From positions 64,334,326 to 64,398,325 of the forward strand of contig NC_134830.1 of NCBI RefSeq assembly GCF_004210375.1: 64,000 nt of DNA, in the 5' to 3' direction. The notes beneath the pieces were generated by a model. The model was not told the origin of the DNA. It searched no databases and saw only the letters and a list, made by a program, of their open reading frames with translations. Numbering within the stretch: position 1 is the first letter of the stretch; each line of letters starts with the position of its first letter. Shown here in pieces: positions 1-14,200 of the stretch. A program made the translations under genes and the position numbers. Source of the DNA: Tachypleus tridentatus. Its lineage: Eukaryota; Arthropoda; Merostomata; Xiphosura; Limulidae.

Positions 1-916
1 ACAATAAGAATTTTACTTTTAGTTTACTTATTGATTAAGTATTATTTTATTACTAGTTACAGCTCATACAGTAAAAAAGTGTACTTTTTGGACAGATACA
101 ATATTTCGATCAGTGATACGATCATTCTCAAGTATTCAAGTTTAATGGTAAAAAAATGTTTAAGTATTTGAATCAAATTTAGCAATTTAACAATGTACTT
201 AAATTCTACAATTGGTAATAGTTACTTATGAATGTAGATATCAATCCCATTGAATTGGCAGATTATTTATTTATGGTTGAATAAAATACACCTTCCTTAC
301 TCTAAGAGTTGTAACTTGTAATAAGAGAATAAATATATGCTTTCATCAAACACATAAAGTAAATTCATACTTTAAAAATTAAAAAATTGAAATACTTAAA
401 CACTTATACATGAAAAAAGGAGAGAGTGAAAATTTTCGAAAGTTTTAAAACAATCAAAGCTTCCCGTGTGAGCGTGTTATGTCTTTGAAATATTTCTATA
501 GCCAAAAAAAAAGACACTAACATTCACTTGAAACAATAGCAGCGAAGCCTAATATAGAAATATGTAATCTAAAAATTTGTTACAGGTAATATTTGCAAAA
601 ACGTTTCACAACTCGAAGTTTTTCCATATCGCGTAACTGGGAATATTGCTCGTCTGATTGATAACAGATGAAAATTTATAAAAATCATAGACAAAACGTT
701 GATTTACAAAAATTAGTTATACAATTACCACTTGGTCCTGTATTATTAGTATTATTGTAATAATTTTCCGGAGAAGTTCTGACTTGCAAATAGAGCCCAT
801 GTTTCCAAGTAGATTACGAGTATCGCGAAATAAAAATACGACAAACATAAACCAAGATAAATTTCTTGCAGATTACGTATTACCAGAATAATAATCTACA
901 GTTGATTTTTTAGTGT

Positions 917-1201
917 AGTTTTGGTGTGTTTGTTTGTTTTGAATTTCGCGCAAAACTACACGAGGGCTATCTGCGCTAGCCGTCCCTAATTTAGCATTGT
1001 AAGACTAGAGGGAAGGCAGCTAGTCATCTCCACCCACCGCCAACTCTTGGGCTACTCTTTCACCAACGAATAGTTGTATTGACCATCACATTATGACGCC
1101 TCCACGGCTGAAGGGACAAGCATGTTTGGTGTGACGGAGATTTGAACCCCCGACCCTCAGATTTCGAGTCGAGTGCCTTAACTACCTGGTCATGCCGGGC
1201 C
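917..1201 (-). repeat. SINE family A, full length
   Basis: The copy has a tRNA-like head with A box (inverse of tggccaggt-type) and B box (ggttcaaatcc-type), a central body and a tail ending gcgcgaaattcaaaacaaac. Target duplication TTTTAGTGT lies at 908-916 and 1202-1210. Confidence 0.92.
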
Positions 1202-2141
1202 TTTTAGTGTGGAAATTAAAGGCACGAATTTTTAGTCTTCACTCTCTCCCTAGAAGGGCAGTTTACATATAGTTAGATTTAAAATTAAAAATGATTGGAT
1301 ATAATTGAATTAAACACATCAATCTCAATTATATCTTAAACACACTGTGGTTAAACTACCAAGTCAAAGATCAGAAAAACTTTGTTCAATTCTTAAGCTA
1401 AAATAATGATTATGACTAATTTTATTCAGCGACTTAACGTCTTGAATATTAGATCTTTCGATACATAAACCTATCTTTATTACTATGCTCATCCTGGAAG
1501 TAATGAAAATAAATCTTTCTTATTCAAATTGTTGCTTACTATTGATGCAATGTTATTAACTGAACATCTTGTACTAACTTGTGTCATTTTTCATGTGTAA
1601 AGCCAAAAGGCAATATTTTTCTTAAACGCCGAATTTTTTATTTGCAAACTAACTAAATGATACTTCAGAAATTATTCCTTTATATAGTCTGGAACTCTAG
1701 CTCAGGCTCTGTGAATACTCTTTGCCTGCAAATTAAATATTAATCAAATTACAAAGCTTTGTCTATTCATAGTTTTCTAGCATTTATTCAGTAATTAAGA
1801 GTATAAAATCAGTGCTATCCAAACTTATTGGCACATTAAACCATATTTGATATCTTAAAATTTACCATGTTTGCCTTATTTTGTTTTTCTATAACAGAAC
1901 GTTCTCATAACTACATAAGTTTCTTCTAACTTGCTAAGCTGTGGCAAAGCATTGATAGGCAAGATAAACTGTATGGAAACTACATTACTCTCAAAGTTAG
2001 ACTTCTATTTTTGCTAACAACAAACTAAAGAAATAATAAAATTTCCAAACTTTCTTACCAGTAGAGATAACTCAAGCTCAAAAATATATCTTAAAAATAT
2101 GAACACTGCAACAATGTACATTAAAATGGAATTAACCTTAC

Positions 2142-2249
2142 CTCACGTGTATAAGAAACAGTACTCTTTGAGTTCATGTCTTCAAACCATTCTGGCCAAT
2201 TATTACGACATTTGTCTGGGTAAGGATAAGGTTTTCGATCTATATGGGT
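2142..2249 (-). CDS. ASC channel exon 5: start of cysteine-rich region
   Basis: The 36-codon exon (phase 0 to 0) lies between acceptor ttccttag and a strong donor gtaagg. It contains RKPYPYPDKC and ends SYTRE, where the family has the L-P-x-P-Y...C segment just before the C-x3-C motifs. The next exon, with those cysteines and membrane segment 2, was not found in bases 1-2141 and probably lies outside the window. Confidence 0.78.
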
Positions 2250-5200
2250 CTAAGGAAATATTAGTTTTAGTTATAATTTGAAATATAAAAAAAAATACTT
2301 GAAGCATTTTATTGCTGTCTTGTGGTCATTCACAGATCTTTAGTTGTAAGTAATAAAAATGAAAGACATTTGAATGACAACTGACCAGCGACAAGAAGTA
2401 AAGAAAAATACAATAATTATCATATTACTTCCAACACTTAAAATCATAAAAATGATTAACCTTAAACAGCGGGAATGATGGCCGCCGTCCGTTTAAGGGT
2501 TAAAAAACAAATAAATAATTGAAATAACGGAAATGGTTGATGAAGGGAATCATTTTTTTCGTTTTTGATGAATAAAAAATCAAAAATCTGAGAGTATGCA
2601 ATTTAAGTTTTTACTTGTTTCAATGAGTACCAGCAGATAGTTTTAATCAAATTTTTAGTGGTTTTCATTTGGATTCACATTTACATAAGATATGAACTAA
2701 ATTATATTGGATAACAACAAAATTTTCTACTAGAGATAACTCAAGTGATTCTGGGTAATTATCAACACTGTGTGAAATATCATACAATCAACTCAAAATT
2801 CAGTGCAACAGAGTGGTGCTGTGCAATTAAGTTTACTTGCAAAGTTTAATGTGTAAAACGCGTACATTTTTGAAAGCTTTGAACATCAACTGTACTGTAT
2901 CGGTGTAAAATTTCAAATATGTTGCACATGTGTTTTACTTGTTCTCGATATAATTCTAACAAATTGCACCATTTTTGCTTCATTTCCAGCTCACCTGCTC
3001 CGCTCGGAAATCACAAAACCCTTACATGTTCAGTTTGCATTAAATATTCGAGAAATCCCTCGACTGATCATGAAAAGGCAGATTCAGATGCATTCTCACT
3101 GATGCCTCTCACCGACTAAGTTGGCAATTTCGCCTTTCTCTGCGCACAGTCAAAAGAATACCTAATTTTCATCCTGTCATATATGCGATATAATCAAATT
3201 CTGTAATTTTTTTAAAGTGCAAAGATCACCCAAACAATTGCTGCTGCATTTGTAAAAATATATTACAGTCTCATGAAAAAAAAAAACATAAAACATAAGG
3301 TAAAGGTAGCGTACTACCAGTGTTTTGGGGTGTAAAATTAGGGACCAAGATAAACGTTTGGCTCCACATGTATGTTGTACAACTTGCACATTTGACTTGA
3401 CACAGTGGCTGAAAACATAAGAGATCAAGTATGCCCTTTGCAATTCCCATGATATGGAGTGAGCCCAAATATCATATAACTGACTGTTGTTTTTTGTAAG
3501 ATTCATGTTTTGGGATACTCAGACAAAGCTAAACAACACATAAAATATCCAAATGTTTATCTGCAATAAAATCCAGTATCTCATAGGAAATATAAGTTAT
3601 CATATAAAAAAGACAACGAATTATCTTCATCCTCTTCATCTAGTAGTTCTATTCCCGTGAGACCTCATCATAAACCACTTCATCTTGTCATACAAGAATA
3701 GTTGTTTATTAAAACAGTATGGATAATTTCTTACCTCTTGTTTATAGTAAATAATTTTTTAGCTACAGTAACAAGACTTTCAATTTACCGAATATTCCAT
3801 AAAAGTCTCACTTCTCATTACAGCATACAAAATACTTTGTGTTTCTGTACAGATGTTCTAATGAACATTATTCTCAAGAATGAAGCTTTTTTATCAACTC
3901 ATCTAGAGATAATCTAAACGCTGTACTTTTACAACAAGGGGAATACTATGCCATCGATTCTTTTTGTTATTTCCATGATATATAAGGATATTTGGAATAA
4001 ACGCATGATATCTCGAAAACTAGAGGCGATAAGTAGTTATCAATATGGTTCTTAGAGTCAGTTAAAATCAGTTCCAGTTTCTAGTAACAGAGAATCGTTT
4101 GTTGCTCAGAGTTATTTGTGACCCGAAAGATAAATAAATAACACGAAAATTAAATGAATATAAGAATACAAGGTATAGTAGAAGCAGAATTTTAGAAAAA
4201 ATTTTTTTCACAAATCAGAAGCTTAATCTTATATGAGTAAATGACTTATATTTTTTAATTGCCCCATAAATAACTTTGTTGGCCACAACAATATTTGTAC
4301 AAAAATGTTAAAGCTTTGCAACTTTAGTAGAAGCAGAATTTCGGGCAGGTCTATTGGAAGGTAAAGCTTTAAAATCTTTATATAAATATTATTGTGGTCA
4401 ACAAAGCTATTTACGGAACGATTGAAAACAGTTGTGTATCACGAACTGAAAACAATATATAAGTCATAGAAGTTATTTATTCATATAAGACTAAGTTTCC
4501 GATTTATTAGAATAGATTTAGGCGGTTATAAAATAGGATTCATTCAAATATGATAAGTATTTAAAAAAAAAACTAGCACTAAACTTTTCAGTTGTTAATT
4601 ACTCTAAATTATTCGACTGAATGTCATTAAAGTACCATTTTTTATTTCAAGACTAAAAAACTGCAAAACTAATATGGCGAATCTGAATTATGACAACTTT
4701 GGGAAAGTTCTTTAACACTGAATTCTACCGTCAAAAATACTTGGATAGGTGTTTGGAATTACAAAACTTTCTGTAAACAGCTAGTTTCATCATTGTACAG
4801 AACCACAATATGAACTATATATTATGATGTAATAGAAAACATAAATATAACTTCCATTTTTTGGCTAATATCATCTCGTTGCGTTGGAGTAAAACGTACT
4901 TTGGTTGAAACCTTGAAGTGTTTTTGTTTCTCCAGACCTTTAACTTTGAAACTTATTGAATTGGATACTTTTTCTACGTAATTATCTTACTTTACAAATG
5001 TCTGCGTACGTGCGTGTCTTCATATAATTGTCGAATCCTTGGACTCATAGGAAGCGTTAGTTTCCTCCACCCTAGGGTTACAGAGTTAAAGATTTTATCT
5101 GACTCTATTCTACCACCGGGAACATTACATCTCTCATGGGCATTGGAAAAGTATGTAAGCTCGTGCAACTGACTAATGAACGACACTTATAGAAAAATGA

Positions 5201-8200
5201 AATGAAGCAGTTGAGAAAAACCAGGTAAGTAGTAAATTCACCTGTAACTACAGAAACATTAAGAAATGGAATATGACCATTTTTGGGAGCCATGATGACT
5301 CTTGGAACTAATTATATTATTTTCTGTAAATCCATATTTCTCAAGTAAAAGTAACTAGTGTTATTTAGTATATCGAATACAAGAGAACATTTTAATTATA
5401 GCTAGAGGATAAATTTTCGACCTTTATGACATTTTATACCAAACATTTTACTGATTACAATAGAAACATAATATAATGTTTAGGGACAACAAAAATTTGT
5501 TGTTCCATTTCGGCTGCCCTATCCTCTAAGTCAAACTAACAATATTAAAAAAAAATTAAGTCAGCCGTTATTATTCACTTATCTATGAAGTTTTCTCATA
5601 ATCTTATTCAAATTTATTGCCTCCACGACATTCGCTAGTAATCCATTTCATAGAACATCCACCCTATCAGAGAAATAACATTGGCTTAGCTGAAGACGGC
5701 TTCTACATTGCCAAAAATCTATATTTGTGTTCCCTAGTTCTATACTTCTCGCTGTTAAGTATGAAAAGTGTTAATGCACCAACATTATCAATTCGTTTTA
5801 CAATCTTAAGCGCTTCAGACAGATTCCCGTTAACTCTTCTTTTCTCAAAAGAAATGACTTTTGAGGATCTTAATCTCTCTTCATGCGACAACCACTCCAT
5901 CCCAAACACCATTTTAGTAACCATTCTCTGAATTCTTTACTAAGCTGTTTAGATTTGTATTTAATATTTCTGTAGATATAACCTTAAATCCTATTTGCCC
6001 TACTACTAGCAACAGCATACTGCCTGGATGGCTCTAAAGAATGATCGGCTATTTCACTAAGGTCTCTTTCCTTCATGACTGTTAAGGTTATTTTCCATCT
6101 AAGTTACACTTATACTTTAAATTGTCATAACCTACATGCAATGCATTGTATTTATCATAATTAAAACCCATCAGCTATATTTTTTCCCAATTCACTAAAT
6201 GATCTAAATCTTTTTGTAAAGTAGTAACATCCTCTTCACAGCCAGCATCACCCAAGACCTTGATATCATCAACAAATGTAAGTAATTTATTGACCATTCC
6301 TTCACCTATGTCATTAATATAAATAAAAAACAACGGTCCTAAGACTGAGACATAAGGTACTTCTTGCAACATTACTTCATTTTGACTAAACCCATTTATA
6401 ACAACCTTCTGCTTTCTTCCATCAAGCTACTCTTCTTTTCTTGTAGTTTACTTATTCTCCACACCAATAGAGATAAGCTTGTTTCATGTGGCACTTCGTC
6501 AAATGCTTTCTAGAAATCAGGACACACTAAATCAACATTCTTACTCCCACGTACATAAGCAGTAACATTTTCAAAGCATGTCAAAAGTTTGGTAAGACAC
6601 GATTTTCCCTCAATTAAACCATGTGGACTATTTGATAAAGTCCCAAATTTATTTCCCAAATGACTTTGCCAAGCATCTTTTATTAAACTTTCCAAAACTT
6701 TTACCACATCAGATGTAAGAATAATAGGCCTATAATTACTGAGCATATTGAAGATATAAGTGTCATTAGCTAATTTCCAATCTGTTGATTTACAAAAAAA
6801 AGAAAAGAAATTGCGGTAAGTGGATGTACAATTTTCTTGTTCAACTTTCTTTTCATCCAACAATTGCTCATGATGAGGAATACTGCTTAAGTCTTCATCA
6901 GTGAAAACTGAAGAAAAACATAATTTAATAATCTACCCATTCCAGAATCATCAGATACAAGTCTTCCCATAACAATAACTCTCTTTTAAATTTCTTATAT
7001 TTTAATTCAATCAATGTTCATCTGTTTAAGCTTTTGATGTAGAGAGTCTCTTTAAATCATCTGTTTTTCTTTCAAAAACTCACAATTATAAGAAATAAAC
7101 CAAGACATCTGTCCTTTGTTTGAATTATGAACTTAAAAAATTGGCTATAATGAATAACATAAAAATCCTAACTTTCACGCATTTATTTATTGCAAAACAT
7201 ATTCCTATAGTATTTATTATAACCCAACCAGAAGTTTCATATAGGTTTTATGAAGTCATTGTGTGCATGCGTAAAACATGGTATATAATGTGTGTGTAAT
7301 CTGAAGGTCGCGGGTTCTAATCTCAATCACGACAAACATGCTCGCCCTTTGAGCCGTGGGAGCGTGTAATGTTCTGATCAATCCCATTATCATTTTGAAA
7401 AATGGTAGCACAAGTGCTGGCGGTAGGAAGTGATGACTTGCTACCTTCCCTCTAGTCTTACACTAATAAATTAGGGACAGCTAGCGCGATAGCTCTTGTG
7501 TAGCTTTGCGCGAAATTCATAATAAACGAACAGATATATCGTGTACTTTTGTAGGAAGAAGTAACGGCCGAATTAATGGTAGTAGATGTATCTTTTGTTA
7601 TCCGCTTTCAACACGCTTTTACAGTACTTCATGTGATTAATTAATTGAGAATCATTGGCCACAGAAGTGATTTACGGGCCGAAGTTGAAAAATAACGAGT
7701 TAAAACAGGAAGTGAGTAAAACTCAAGAAACGGCTTGTCAATCAGTCTTATGATGGCTATTGAAGAAGAAATCAGCTGAGTTTATGTATTATTCCAATCG
7801 TAGCGGCGATTTTTTTCTTTACTAGTGCCTTCTCTGAGACACAAAGTACACTTTGTGTACGTTATGTTATATAAAATTGAAAGATAAATGTTGTTTTTTC
7901 GTTTTGGTGGAGCAATCTATAGTTGTAGTTAAGGTGCATCAAAGATTGTAAGTGCTCAATAACAGCACTAATCGCAGGTAGGATAATTAATGACTAGTCA
8001 TTAATATGTCCCTTGTTTCAAACTATCGTCTCACAATGTTTGGTTGAGATCGGCAAAGCGACCCAAAAGTAATTAAATAACAAACAGACAGACACACAGA
8101 TTTTTTTATGGTTGATATATATATATATATATATGTCGATTCTGAGCTTTTACGTTCTTGCATAAAACTTGTAAATTGTTTCCGTCGTCCAGCGGCTCAG

Positions 8201-11200
8201 CAGTAATCCTGAAACTTATAACACTAAAACTCTAGTTTTCATACATGTAGTGAGCACAGTAAAGAAAGTTGTTTTGTATCTTTGTGCTCAATAAAATACA
8301 AAGAAAGAAAAATAATTTTAACAAAGTAACGACTCATTAGTATTTTTATTCATGCGTGAAATTAGTTCGTTTGATATCCAACAGCAGGATTTCACGATTT
8401 TTATTGATTAACTGTGAACTTTCGATTTTTAAAAACATGTAACTAAGATCAAATTCTAAGTGCTCAACTCGTAATGCACATGTCTCAGATTCGAATCTCT
8501 GTCGCCGAACATACTCGTTCTTTCAGAAGTAAAGGTGTTGAAATATGACGACCAATCTCACTATTCGTTATTAAAAGAGTATCCCAAGAGTTATGATAGG
8601 TGATGTTAGCTAGCTGCCTTCCTTCTAGTCTACCTCTGTTAAGTTAAGGACGTCCAGTGAAGGTAGTCCTGAATAGCTCTGCGCGAAATTGAAATCAAAC
8701 CAATCAATTTATACATGTTATGCCCTTCATGGTATTTTAATTTGACTCATTATTTAGCTCATAAACATCTTTATATTACATCAGTATATTATTTTAGGAT
8801 TTCATATTAGTAATTCAAACAGCTAAATGTACCATACTGGAATGAATTAATGTAACTGTAAATTCGTTTCCAGAATATAGTTTAAATTAATAATATTAAA
8901 ATTGTTTTTGTCTAGTACTTATTCTGGATTGCCTAAATCTCATTCTTAATTATTAAATGGGGCCGATCGTGACTGGTAGTTAAAATACCCGATCTATTAA
9001 TTCTGAGGTACATGATTCTTCTCTCATTCTCACCAAAATACATTCCGTTTTATGGCACCGTGGATACACTTTTAGAGTGATAGTCAAATCCACTACTCGA
9101 ATATATAAGAATGGTTAGTACGAGGTACCAATAATATTTTAATCAGCTGATTTTTTGTAGTTCAAAATTGGAAACTGCTATGTGCAGCCCCCACTGGTAC
9201 TGCAGTTAGTTTACGGATTTACAACACTAAAATCAGGGGTTCGATTTCCCCTCGTAAGACTCAGCAGATAGCCCGATGTGGCTTTGCTATAAGAAAACAC
9301 ACACACACGCGTTATGTGCAGACAGCTTTTGTGTAGCTTTGTGCGAAAATTCTAAATTACAACTAATTATTAAACAGTGGTGTGATTTCAAATGAATGTA
9401 TTCTTAGCTTTCCAGCGATCACGTCGGAAACTATAGTTTTAAAATCTTGGTGTTACGGCTTACGTCAGCAGGTAAAAATGTATTTACTTCAGTAGTAATA
9501 ACGGGTAACTAAAGATTATTTTCACATAGACGTAGAAAATTGATAATTTTTACCGTTTTAAGTCCTATGTACGTAGATTCTCCTGATCTAACGTACATGG
9601 AATTCATGTGACTTCCTTCTGCATCAGGAGAATGGACCATCACATAAGCTCCTTGCTCTTTAATTATGGGCATGTATTCGTTTGGTTCAACGTATAGAAT
9701 TAATTCCAAGCCTAAAATAAAGAATGACGAATATTAAATGACGTATTAACTTGAGTACAAAGGTAGCTTAAAAGAAATTACGGAAAGTCAATTTCAAACT
9801 TAAGGAAGAAAAAAAACTATGCTTGAAAATTAAGACACTTAGTTTCATTGTGGTATAGAAAATATTGGACTGTTTGTTGAAATTCATTCTATGTCATTCC
9901 ATGATCATCTGCAAACAATAAAAGAGATCATACACACACAAATACACACACGGTTGAATGCGATTTTCTCACAATGTCGTTATACTTCATGGATGATCGT
10001 GTCTTCTAGTTCCATACGGTATAAGAGATACCCTTGTTTAGAAAATTCTAAATTTCTTATCTAAATACCTTTTTATCATGTAAATATTTTGCGTCAAAAA
10101 AACAACTTACATATCCTTCGAAAAAAAAATGATTAATTTCAAAGGGATTACACTACCTACAAACATCAAACAATGTTAAAATATAGTTCTGATTCACCTC
10201 GGCCTGGCATGGCTAAGCGTGTTAAGGCGTTTGACTCGTAATCCAAGGGTCGCGGGTTCGAATTCCCGTGGCATCAAACATGCTCGCCCGTTTAGTCGTG
10301 GGGGCGTTATAATGTGACGGTCAATCCCACTATTCGTTGGTAAAAGAGTAGTCCAAAAGTTGGCGGTGGGTGGAGATGACTAGCTGCCTTCCCTCTAGTC
10401 TAACACTGCTAAATTAGGGACGGCTAGCGTAGATAGCCCTCGAGTAGCTTTGCGCGGAATTAAAAACAAAATAAACTGATGCACGACATTCCAAAGCGGT
10501 TTATATATCACCTGCAGTTGGCACTTGATTTATTTATTTGAATTTTAAAGCTATTTTTAATATAATAAATGGAGCGCAGCAAAATATCGATTTTGGACAC
10601 AGTTTAAGCGGAAATAGATTTCAGTTTGCTCACAAAACATTATACTGCCATGGTTATAGCTTAGTTTTGTGTGACATTTTTTACTTGTAACGTATTTCTC
10701 GTGCTTCTATATAATTACTTATTACTTATACACAGCTTTCAACTGTTTTTGGTGTCATGTGCCATTAAAAGAAATGCTAATCGTTTTGATATTTGATTTA
10801 TTACTTGAATGTCGAGATTATTTGTTTTTGTCATATTAGTTATTTGTTTAGTTCAGGTGTTGAACCCCGTAAGAAAAGCAGTAACAAAGCATTGTTTAAC
10901 TATTGATTTTACATTAATTTGTTCTGATCTTTATATCAGGCTGTTGCATATAAAATATTGGAATTTTCATGTGGAAATTTGAAATTCGAATTTTAGTGGC
11001 CGAAAGAAAAGCATTATCGTAAATTTGACATAATAATATATTATAATGTATGTTTAATTTCAAGTTCACTTTACTTTCCTTATTTCAGAAACTAAATCAT
11101 ATTTATATTAATTTTTGTTACCATGAATAAAACTGATATTCGTGTAATTTTCTTATACGAGTTCAAGCTTGGTCACAGTGTGGGTACAGCAGATCGTAAT

Positions 11201-14200
11201 GTCAATCACGTATTTGGTGACGACAGATAAGGAGCGCACACCACAATATTGGTTTAGGAGATATCGCTCTGGTGACACAAGCTTTGAAAATGAGCCTTGA
11301 GGCCTTCCTCAGACAGACATTAATGAGGAAGAATTGAAGGCCTTAATTGAATTAGATACTCGCCAAACCGTAAGAGAAATTACAAGGAAACTTAATATTT
11401 ATTATTCAACAGTTTTGCAGCATCTTGTAACAATTGATAAGGTGAAAAAGCTAGATAAATTCACGAATTGACTGAAAACCCTCAAACAAGACGAGTGGAA
11501 ATTTGTTTCTCACTCCTTAATCGCAACAAACACAACCCGTTTCTTCATAGAATTGTCACCTGTAATGAAAAATTGATTCTGTATGAAACTCAATGATGAT
11601 TCGGACAATGGATTGACTATGAAAAAGCACAAAAACCAGTTCTTCACCCTAAGAAACTTATGATAAGTGTGACCCATTATTCATTATTAAACCCATGAGA
11701 AACAATTATGCCAAAGAAATATTGTTGTGAATTTAAATTATGCATCAAACGTTGTCACGAGAACATCCAGCAGTAGCCAATCCAGTGAACCCATCCATAC
11801 TGCTTCATGAAAATGCTCGACCTCATATCTCCCACGTTACTGTCCAAAAACTAAACGAACTTCAGTGTGAAACTTTACTTCATCCATCGTATTTACCTGA
11901 TATTTATTCTATATATTATCACTTTTTTAAAATATTTGGACATTTTAAAAGTAAAAAATGTTTGTAAACCAAAGGTCCATTGAAAATGCCTTCGAAAACT
12001 TCATTGCATCTAGGAAATTTAATTTATAAACTTACAACTCGTTGTCAGTAGTGTATCACACCTAAAGGAGCTTATTTTTATTAAATAAATTAAATAACAA
12101 AAACCTGTTTTTGATTCACATTTTTCTTTAAAAATCCGACATTTCATATGCAACAGCCTGAAAATGACAATGATTCTCTTCTCCTACCAATATTACTGTC
12201 TTGTTAATAAATATTTATTCCTAACAGAAGGAACAGTCAGTTAACCCACTTACAAAGTTTTTATGTGGTACAGTGTACTATAAATATAAAAACGATATTT
12301 TTAAACATAATTTACGATTGCAAGTTTACTAAGTCTACACACGTTTTAAGTTTTTATTCATGGGTGTAGCAAGAGCGGTTAACTGTGCATGTTTGCCCTA
12401 TATATTTAGAACTGTCTGATTCCGTGGCTACTTCCATCCTAATTAAGAAAAAACATGAAGAAACTCAGATATTATCTGTTAAAGAACTGATAATGTCGGT
12501 AGAAATTATTGCAGCCATGTAATACTTCATGACTAATTCAGAATGACCTACAAAAGTACACGTGGCTTTGTGCACTTATATCGTCTTTCTTTTAAGAATA
12601 TTTCATAATAATATACTAATTTATAGAACAACTAGAAATAAAATGAACAGAAAAGCTTTATCAGACCTAATAAATTAGACTGGCAAACAGTGTGTCATCC
12701 GGTTCATTCCAAGTATAAGGTGAGACTGGTACGAGTTATTAGTATGACCACGTCTCTTAAGTTGTAATGTTATTACTGTTGTAGTAGTCAAAGCATTGTT
12801 TTCTTAAATTACTAATGCTGGGAAAACATAAATGCAAGAACTTTTATGTTAAGAGTCTAATCATAAGTGTATTAAAAGGTACAATATTGATTGATTAAGG
12901 TCATCATAAGGCTAATACTAAAATCCACAAGTGATGACAAAATAACGTATCTCTGTTTGTCTCAGCCCATTTCCGGACAATATTGTGGTTTAGGAAACTA
13001 GAGCGTTAAACTGTTTAATTAATGAAGTTCCATGTCCATCTTGTACGTGCAAAGCTAGTAATCTTCTAAACGGATTAGATAGAGATCTCAAAGTGAAAGG
13101 ATCAATACGTAATATTTCACATAAGATTTTTTTAGAACTAAACACGTACAGATAATGATAGAAAATTATTAAACGAACTTTATTACAAATCTTGTTATCT
13201 AACAATGTGTACGAGCTAATGAAGCTTCCGCCAAGAGTTGAGAGCTAACAATGTGTACGATCTCATGAAGCTTCCGCCAAGACTTGATAGCTAACAATGT
13301 GTACGATCTAATGAAGCTTCCGCCAAAGTAAACAAGAGGGAACCCTCAATAGCCGCAACACTTTTAGGCTGTATTAAAGTCAAATTATTAATCTATGAGA
13401 CTTTTCTTTTTTATTACCTATATTTTTGTGTACCAGTAACACCAAAAGTGGGGCGTGGGTATGCCCAATTCAATTTTATTACTAATCAAGATCTCTATCA
13501 GCTTACCTTTAAATTGAATTTATTTTTAAATCCAATTAGAATAAATTAATCTGTGATGCCTAGGGTGTAGTCAAATACATCAACGCAAGAATTTGACCTA
13601 CTAAGTCCAGAACTATAATTGGGCGTGAAATCGGTCAAGAGATGATGGAACTATGAGCTAAAAGTTTATACTTGGATAAAAATAAAACAACCCAGAGTCA
13701 TTCTATGAACCATTGCTAAACAACAGCTAACTCAACACATCCAATTATATTCTAGATCCTTTTGAGTAAAACATTAAATTCGGGTGTCACTATATTTAGT
13801 TGAAAAGAAAAACAAATACATTGAGGAGTCGGTGATGTTAATAAACGAAGCATGTGCAATCGCAAAATATAGAGGTATTTTATTGTCAATGTTCAAAACC
13901 TACTTCCACACACGCTAGACCGTTACTGCCAAACTAGCATTAAGTTTAAATTGTTATAAAGATGTGAGTTTATACAAATAATTTGTTTTAATTCTAGTAA
14001 GTTTGTAAAAACATGTGCTGATTAAATGTTTTTAAAACAGACATTTTAAATACTACTAAAGTCATCATTTAACCTGTGTATGAAAGTTGCTTCAACTGTC
14101 ATATTTGTATTTACATACATTTTAGTGTCTAAAAACTGTGAACTCCAAGCCATTCCATTTCACAGATTGCTTAAGAGAGGGGAATATGTTATGTCTATAC

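Noticed and set aside
523-660. Possible last exons of the channel (EQYSQLRDM-like segment on the minus strand)
   Set aside because: It has an acceptor and a weak donor but lacks the expected cysteines and membrane segment, and I could not fit it after exon 5.
2099-2281. Plus-strand frame with YSLSSCLQTI, resembling an ASC cysteine motif
   Set aside because: The opposite strand at the same place holds a perfectly phased exon of the minus-strand channel gene; the plus-strand likeness is coincidental.
3177-3506. 109-codon minus-strand frame
   Set aside because: Hydrophobic AT-rich composition, an overlapping frame of similar length, and no recognisable motif.
10201-10275. tRNA-like sequence with intact A and B boxes
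   Set aside because: It is the head of a family A SINE with body, tail and many sister copies; the anticodon stem has mismatches, so it is not called a tRNA gene.
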